A stretch of DNA of 64,000 bases, from positions 128,095 through 192,094 of IMG/VR virus record IMGVR_UViG_3300017917_003143; one strand, given 5' to 3'. Below the pieces are notes generated by a model. The model searched no databases and was not told the origin of the DNA. It worked only from the letters and a program-made list of their open reading frames with translations. The position numbers and the translations under genes are program-made. Below are positions 60,960-64,000 of the stretch, in pieces (positions within the stretch are counted from its first letter, which is position 1; every line of letters starts with the position of its first letter). Origin of the DNA: a virus.

Positions 60960-61529
60960 ATGTCATAGATTGAATACGCATGTAGAGATGTAGTCTTCCA
61001 TTTCAACAAAAAACACTTAGAAGACGAGACCGTACCAATGTGGGTCTTAAAAACACATGGTGAAACCTTTTATGTCAATCATGTCGACGCAGACATGCCT
61101 TGGAGCACCAAGGAAACGCCCGACAATTCCCATACCAAAGGCAGTATCAAGTTTAAAGAAGTGTTACTTCAGATCGATGAGCATAACTGTGCCCATTTGT
61201 CTAAGTTAAACATGTTTGATAAGATTCGATTGCGTAATCAAAAGTTAGGCATTACTCGAATCATGTTTAGGCCTAGAACTGATATTCATCAAGCATTACA
61301 AAAAAACGAAGTCAAACATTCACCTTTTAAAACAGTTGAAGGTGCTTGTAGCACATCATTTGTGATTTGCGATATCCTAAAAAAAGAAGAGATGACTTTG
61401 TTGGGATTGAAGTATTCTGGGCAGTTTCGAATCCTAATGCCCAATGAAGGTTACTATCAGTTCTACGATGGTAAAAAGGATTGGATGCACGAGGAATATG
61501 AAGATGAAGATGACGACGAATACAGTTGA
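60960..61529 (+). CDS. Conserved phage protein with in-frame amber at codon 3
   Basis: From the ATG at 60960 (AAGGA 7 bases upstream) the frame reads Met-Ser-UAG-Ile-Glu-Tyr-Ala and then stays open for 186 more codons. The segment between the UAG and the next ATG at 61038 (IEYACRDVVFHFNKKHLEDE) reads as real protein; as I recall, homologues in T4-like cyanophages begin this way. A start at 61038 would drop it. Expression therefore likely needs the amber-reading tRNA 20 bases upstream. Function unknown; later segments include DKIRLRNQKLGITRIMF and an acidic tail. Confidence 0.8.
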
Positions 61530-61554
61530 CAAGTATCGAGAATAAGCATATAAT
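61526..61554 (+). promoter_or_regulatory. sigma70 promoter of tRNA-Ile2
   Basis: TTGACA, 17-base spacer, TATAAT, 9 bases before the tRNA; the -35 overlaps the stop codon of the upstream gene. Confidence 0.75.
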
Positions 61555-61563
61555 AATGCTTAT

Positions 61564-61640
61564 GGGCCTATAGCTCAGTTGGTTAGAGCAGTGGACTCAT
61601 AATCCATTGGTCCCTGGTTCGAGTCCAGGTGGGCCCACCA
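61564..61640 (+). tRNA. tRNA with CAU anticodon, probably tRNA-Ile2
   Basis: GGGCCTA/TGGGCCC acceptor with one G-T pair, D stem GCTC/GAGC, T stem CCTGG/CCAGG, encoded CCA. The loop CTCATAA gives anticodon CAT. The GACTCATAATC arm matches bacterial tRNA-Ile(CAU), whose C34 becomes lysidine to read AUA; AUA codons are frequent in these genes. Elongator Met is the alternative. Confidence 0.85.
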
Positions 61641-61655
61641 TAACAAGGAAAAAGC

Positions 61656-61922
61656 ATGACGTTACCAGATGAAAGATATCGAGCCATAGTGTGGGCCAAG
61701 CACTTTTGCGAAGATTTGCTGGATCCTAAAAAGACTCCTAGAGTATCAAAAGATATAAGACGTCAAGCACTCAGCGTATTAAGACATTTCCCCGATGAAT
61801 ACTATCTCAGCATGTTGGCAGAAGCACGACCAGACATCTTAGAACGCAAAGGAGACCCAATGGAACCGCTGTATAAGATGATCAGACAATATGAGTTGGA
61901 GAAAGAAAATGAAAAAAGGTAA
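61656..61922 (+). CDS. BPSL0761-like small protein
   Basis: Eighty-eight residues. RYRAIVWAKHFCEDLLDPKK and IRRQALSVLRHFPDEYYLSM match the BPSL0761 family, best known from Burkholderiales; function unknown. It starts 15 bases after the tRNA and could be transcribed with it. Confidence 0.7.
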   Translation: MTLPDERYRAIVWAKHFCEDLLDPKKTPRVSKDIRRQALSVLRHFPDEYYLSMLAEARPDILERKGDPMEPLYKMIRQYELEKENEKR

Positions 61923-62217
61923 AAAACTCAAGATGGCTGCCTCGGGTACTTTTGAAGATACCAACGATGGCAAGCTCAAGGTGGTCTTCGAGCCTGGGTG
62001 TTTTGATCATCTTGACGTGGAAAGCCAAGAAGAGCTTGATGCACTCATGGCCGAAATCCAAAACATATTTGAGACTTTGACTCCCGAGGAACTACAAGCA
62101 CAGAGTCGTCCTATCACCGAAGAAGACATCGATGCCATGGATCCTGATGAACGAGAAGCTCTACTAAAAGCCTTTAACAATATTGACACAGATGAAAGAA
62201 AGAAACGATTGCAATGA
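61909..62217 (+). CDS. Small acidic protein, unknown function
   Basis: The protein has 102 residues from the ATG at 61909. After MKKGKKLKMAASG comes an acidic helical part (EELDALMAEIQNIFETLTPE, DIDAMDPDEREALLKAF). Overlaps both neighbours. Confidence 0.5.
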   Translation: MKKGKKLKMAASGTFEDTNDGKLKVVFEPGCFDHLDVESQEELDALMAEIQNIFETLTPEELQAQSRPITEEDIDAMDPDEREALLKAFNNIDTDERKKRLQ

Positions 62218-62486
62218 GCCAACTCAATCTTTGGAGTCGACCTTGGATAGTTTTCGATCCCGCTAACAAACAGCATCGTCGATGGTTCACTGAGTTCCAA
62301 AGAACTCGCACTTGGGGCCACTGTCCGGTAAGATTTGTGTTAGACGAACCCGAAGGTGAATTGATAACGCAGATACAAAATCAATTGATCACTTATTACA
62401 TCAATAGAGAATTCCGTGAATCAAAAACGAATAAAACCCAGCCGCAGTCCCGAAAGAAATACGTTTCAAAAAAACGCATATCTTGA
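62214..62486 (+). CDS. Small protein, unknown function
   Basis: Ninety residues. KQHRRWFTEFQRTRTWGHCP and LITQIQNQLITYYINREF are typical of small phage helical proteins. Overlaps the next by 71 bases, long for this genome; the next gene could start later. Confidence 0.5.
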   Translation: MSQLNLWSRPWIVFDPANKQHRRWFTEFQRTRTWGHCPVRFVLDEPEGELITQIQNQLITYYINREFRESKTNKTQPQSRKKYVSKKRIS

Positions 62487-62970
62487 ACGCTGTGCCGAAG
62501 AAGGCAAAGAACCCAACCCTGGTTACTTGGCCATGTACGACAAAGAGGCTGAGCTGGATCTGCAATGGGCTGAGCAAGAGCACGAAAATGATCTTGAATA
62601 CGATCTGCGGAGCACTGCCTGGGTAGTAGACAAAGCCCGGACCAGTGAAAGCTATGCCCAGAATATCTACGCGGCTCTGTGTAACATGAAATGGCAACGC
62701 ATTGATGTGTGGCCCGTCCTTAAAGATGAGACTTGGTCATGCTCTTGGAGATCGGCTGGAGGTATCGTTGCTGACATGCGCGGTGAGGGCGACTACATCG
62801 ATTGGTACTGTTCGGGCATGGGCGGACTCAATCGAGAATATGAAGGCGAAGAAACCAACGATCAATGGAAACAACGCACTCAGTATGTTTCTGAAGGAAC
62901 TGTAACCGACGAGATCCGAGAGGACTTTGCTCGGTTGGGATGGGCACCGGTTCCCTGGGAAGACGAGTGA
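62416..62970 (+). CDS. Protein of unknown function
   Basis: The protein has 184 residues from a GTG. NMKWQRIDVWPVLKDETWSC and SWRSAGGIVADMRGEGDYID form a conserved-looking core with several Trp and Cys, and DWYCSGMGGLNREYE follows. It resembles small phage proteins but no role is known. Confidence 0.55.
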   Translation: MNQKRIKPSRSPERNTFQKNAYLERCAEEGKEPNPGYLAMYDKEAELDLQWAEQEHENDLEYDLRSTAWVVDKARTSESYAQNIYAALCNMKWQRIDVWPVLKDETWSCSWRSAGGIVADMRGEGDYIDWYCSGMGGLNREYEGEETNDQWKQRTQYVSEGTVTDEIREDFARLGWAPVPWEDE

Positions 62971-63032
62971 ACGTTATTGATTTTATCAATGAGCGTTATT
63001 AAAATATTTTCTGGAAAAACCTATTAAATCGC

Positions 63033-63061
63033 TTGATTTAATTGATATATACTATTACAAT
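63033..63061 (+). promoter_or_regulatory. sigma70 promoter of ahpC
   Basis: TTGATT, 17-base spacer, TACAAT, 58 bases before the ATG at 63120, which has AAGGAG. The AT-rich 63000-63119 gap holds nothing else I can support. Confidence 0.55.
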
Positions 63062-63119
63062 AAACTATCAGTATAAACACTGAGAAGCTCGAAGATTTTC
63101 AAACTTAAAGGAGATTTAA

Positions 63120-63659
63120 ATGAAAACAGTAGGACACAAACTTGAAGCATTTGCTATCACTGGCGTTAAGCCTGGTCAACCCGACGACGCATTCTTTCCA
63201 ATCACCGAGGAGTCATTTCCTGGCAAGTGGAAAGTGATCGTTTACTATCCAAAAGATTTCACATTTGTTTGCCCAACAGAAATCGTAGCTTACGACAAGT
63301 TGGCCAAGGACTTTGAAGACCGTGATGCTGTGTTGCTCACAGGCTCAACAGACAATGAGTTCTGCAAAGTAAGCTGGCAGAAAGCTCACGAAGATCTCAA
63401 GAAGATTACACACACCCAGTTTGCAGATGTTGCACGTGGCGAAAAGTCATTGGTTAACCAACTGGGTGTCTTTTTTGAACCAGCAGGTGCCGCACTCCGT
63501 GCCACCTTTATCGTTGACCCTGACAATGTTATCCAACACGTCACTGTCAACAACTTGAACGTTGGCCGTAGCCCAGAAGAAACTTTGCGTATCCTTGATG
63601 CGTTACAGACAGGTGAACTCTGTGCATGTAACCGTGCAGTCGGCGGCGAGACACTGTAA
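63120..63659 (+). CDS. ahpC: 2-Cys peroxiredoxin (AhpC/Prx)
   Basis: The protein has 179 residues. KDFTFVCPTEIVAYDKLAKD holds the peroxidatic Cys, FIVDPDNVIQHVTVNN the conserved core and GELCACNRAVGGETL the resolving Cys region. It reduces peroxides using thiol partners. With the AhpD-like gene just downstream and Dps at 9.9 kb it forms an antioxidant set, unusual in a phage. It has its own host-type promoter. Confidence 0.92.
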   Translation: MKTVGHKLEAFAITGVKPGQPDDAFFPITEESFPGKWKVIVYYPKDFTFVCPTEIVAYDKLAKDFEDRDAVLLTGSTDNEFCKVSWQKAHEDLKKITHTQFADVARGEKSLVNQLGVFFEPAGAALRATFIVDPDNVIQHVTVNNLNVGRSPEETLRILDALQTGELCACNRAVGGETL

Positions 63660-63671
63660 GGAGATCGGGCG

Positions 63672-63755
63672 ATGACAAATTTTAATGAATACTTTTATTG
63701 GTTGAAGCAGTATCATTGCCCTTCTTGTAACAACTACAAAGGACAAAACAAATGA
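63672..63755 (+). CDS. Tiny protein between ahpC and ahpD-like genes
   Basis: There are 27 residues: MTNFNEYFYWLKQYHCPSCN plus seven. It has a CPSC pair and ATGA coupling to the next gene. It may be a real small zinc or redox peptide. Confidence 0.4.
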   Translation: MTNFNEYFYWLKQYHCPSCNNYKGQNK

Positions 63756-64000
63756 GTTGGGTAGATCAAATCAAGGAGGCCTTGCCGGATTATGCCAAAG
63801 ACACACGTCTCAATATTGACAGCGTTGTCAATCGTAGCACTCTTGATCTTGTTGAAGCCAATGGCTGTGCTCTCGCAGCCGCTATGGCAACAGGCAATGG
63901 AAAACTCGTTACATTTATTCAGTCAGGCATGGAAGATACCACTGAACGAGACGCGGCCTTGACAGCCGCTAGCCTAATGGCCATGAACAATGTATGGTAC
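63752..64000 (+). CDS. AhpD/CMD-like alkylhydroperoxidase (3' partial)
   Basis: The frame runs off the window edge after 83 codons. SWVDQIKEALPDYAKDTRLN then STLDLVEANGCALAAAMATG match the AhpD-like carboxymuconolactone decarboxylase fold; the CxxC site would lie further on. It likely partners AhpC as reductant. Confidence 0.75.
   Translation, partial: MSWVDQIKEALPDYAKDTRLNIDSVVNRSTLDLVEANGCALAAAMATGNGKLVTFIQSGMEDTTERDAALTAASLMAMNNVWY

Noticed and set aside
61038-61529. Treating the ATG at 61038 as the true start of the gene after the amber tRNA
   Set aside because: It has no ribosome site and drops 25 residues that read as conserved protein; the ATG at 60960 has AAGGA at the right distance.
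1-64000. Genome-wide reassignment of UAG to an amino acid
   Set aside because: Several genes (8642, 50477, 56068, 57518, 59760) still end sensibly at UAG, and only one clear internal UAG was found.
1-64000. CRISPR arrays, insertion sequences or an integrase
   Set aside because: No spaced direct repeats, transposase or recombinase motifs were seen.

Overview
The window reads as part of a large tailed-phage genome (T4-like replication and late-transcription type). It is almost fully coding, with about 100 genes, most of them joined by ATGA, TAATG or longer overlaps. No stretch over 300 bases lacks a gene; the longest gaps (about 75-150 bases) hold promoters, leaders or tRNAs. The phage assignment rests on a T4 gp43-like family B DNA polymerase, a gp45-like sliding clamp, a DsbA-like DNA-binding protein, a FEN/RNase H-type 5' nuclease, phage-type Dps and virion-internal proteins, and recurrent TAAATA late-promoter-like elements. 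The Gram-negative-style signal peptide, the outer-membrane-like C-terminus of the subtilase and a BPSL0761-like small protein suggest a proteobacterial host, perhaps betaproteobacterial; this is inference.

Layout. (1) 1-16.8 kb: virion-type genes. There are two very large multidomain proteins (one with a zinc-protease-like HExxH and an amidoligase-like domain) and a series of small proteins that start with MRAxEF, which resembles the T4 capsid-targeting peptide. A minus-strand pair (amidinotransferase and PLP aminotransferase), a 2OG-oxygenase-like protein and Dps interrupt this block. (2) 16.9-27 kb: radical SAM/SPASM protein, DsbA-like protein, DNA polymerase, methyltransferase-like protein, sliding clamp, a DpdA/TGT-like transglycosylase and small unknowns. 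(3) 27-48.5 kb: a long cassette of glycosyltransferases, GalE-like epimerase, partial DegT-like aminotransferase, methyltransferases, cytidylyltransferase, SGNH-like proteins and a B12-type radical SAM enzyme. Interleaved with it are folE, queD and queE for 7-deazaguanine synthesis, an exported subtilase, HIT, cupin, isochorismatase-like, PRTase and MBD4-like glycosylase genes. (4) 48.5-51.8 kb: FEN nuclease and small genes, then a minus-strand glycosyltransferase-like gene. (5) 51.8-59.5 kb: strong sigma70 promoters followed by an array of tiny overlapping genes (probably early takeover functions) and an AAA+ ATPase. (6) 59.5-64 kb: small zinc-binding proteins, two tRNA genes, small unknowns and AhpC/AhpD-like antioxidant genes.

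How the parts may work together. FolE, QueD and QueE make 7-carboxy-7-deazaguanine and the DpdA-like enzyme could insert a deazaguanine into DNA; QueC is not seen here. gp45 and DsbA fit a T4-like late transcription system acting at the TAAATA elements, several of which would start transcription at or within the ATG and give leaderless mRNAs.

The most striking observation is at 60865-61529. A tRNA with a CUA (amber-decoding) anticodon lies 20 bases upstream of a gene whose third codon is an in-frame UAG. Amber is otherwise a rare stop here (about 5 of roughly 100 genes). The tRNA looks like a self-contained switch that gates expression of the gene downstream of it.
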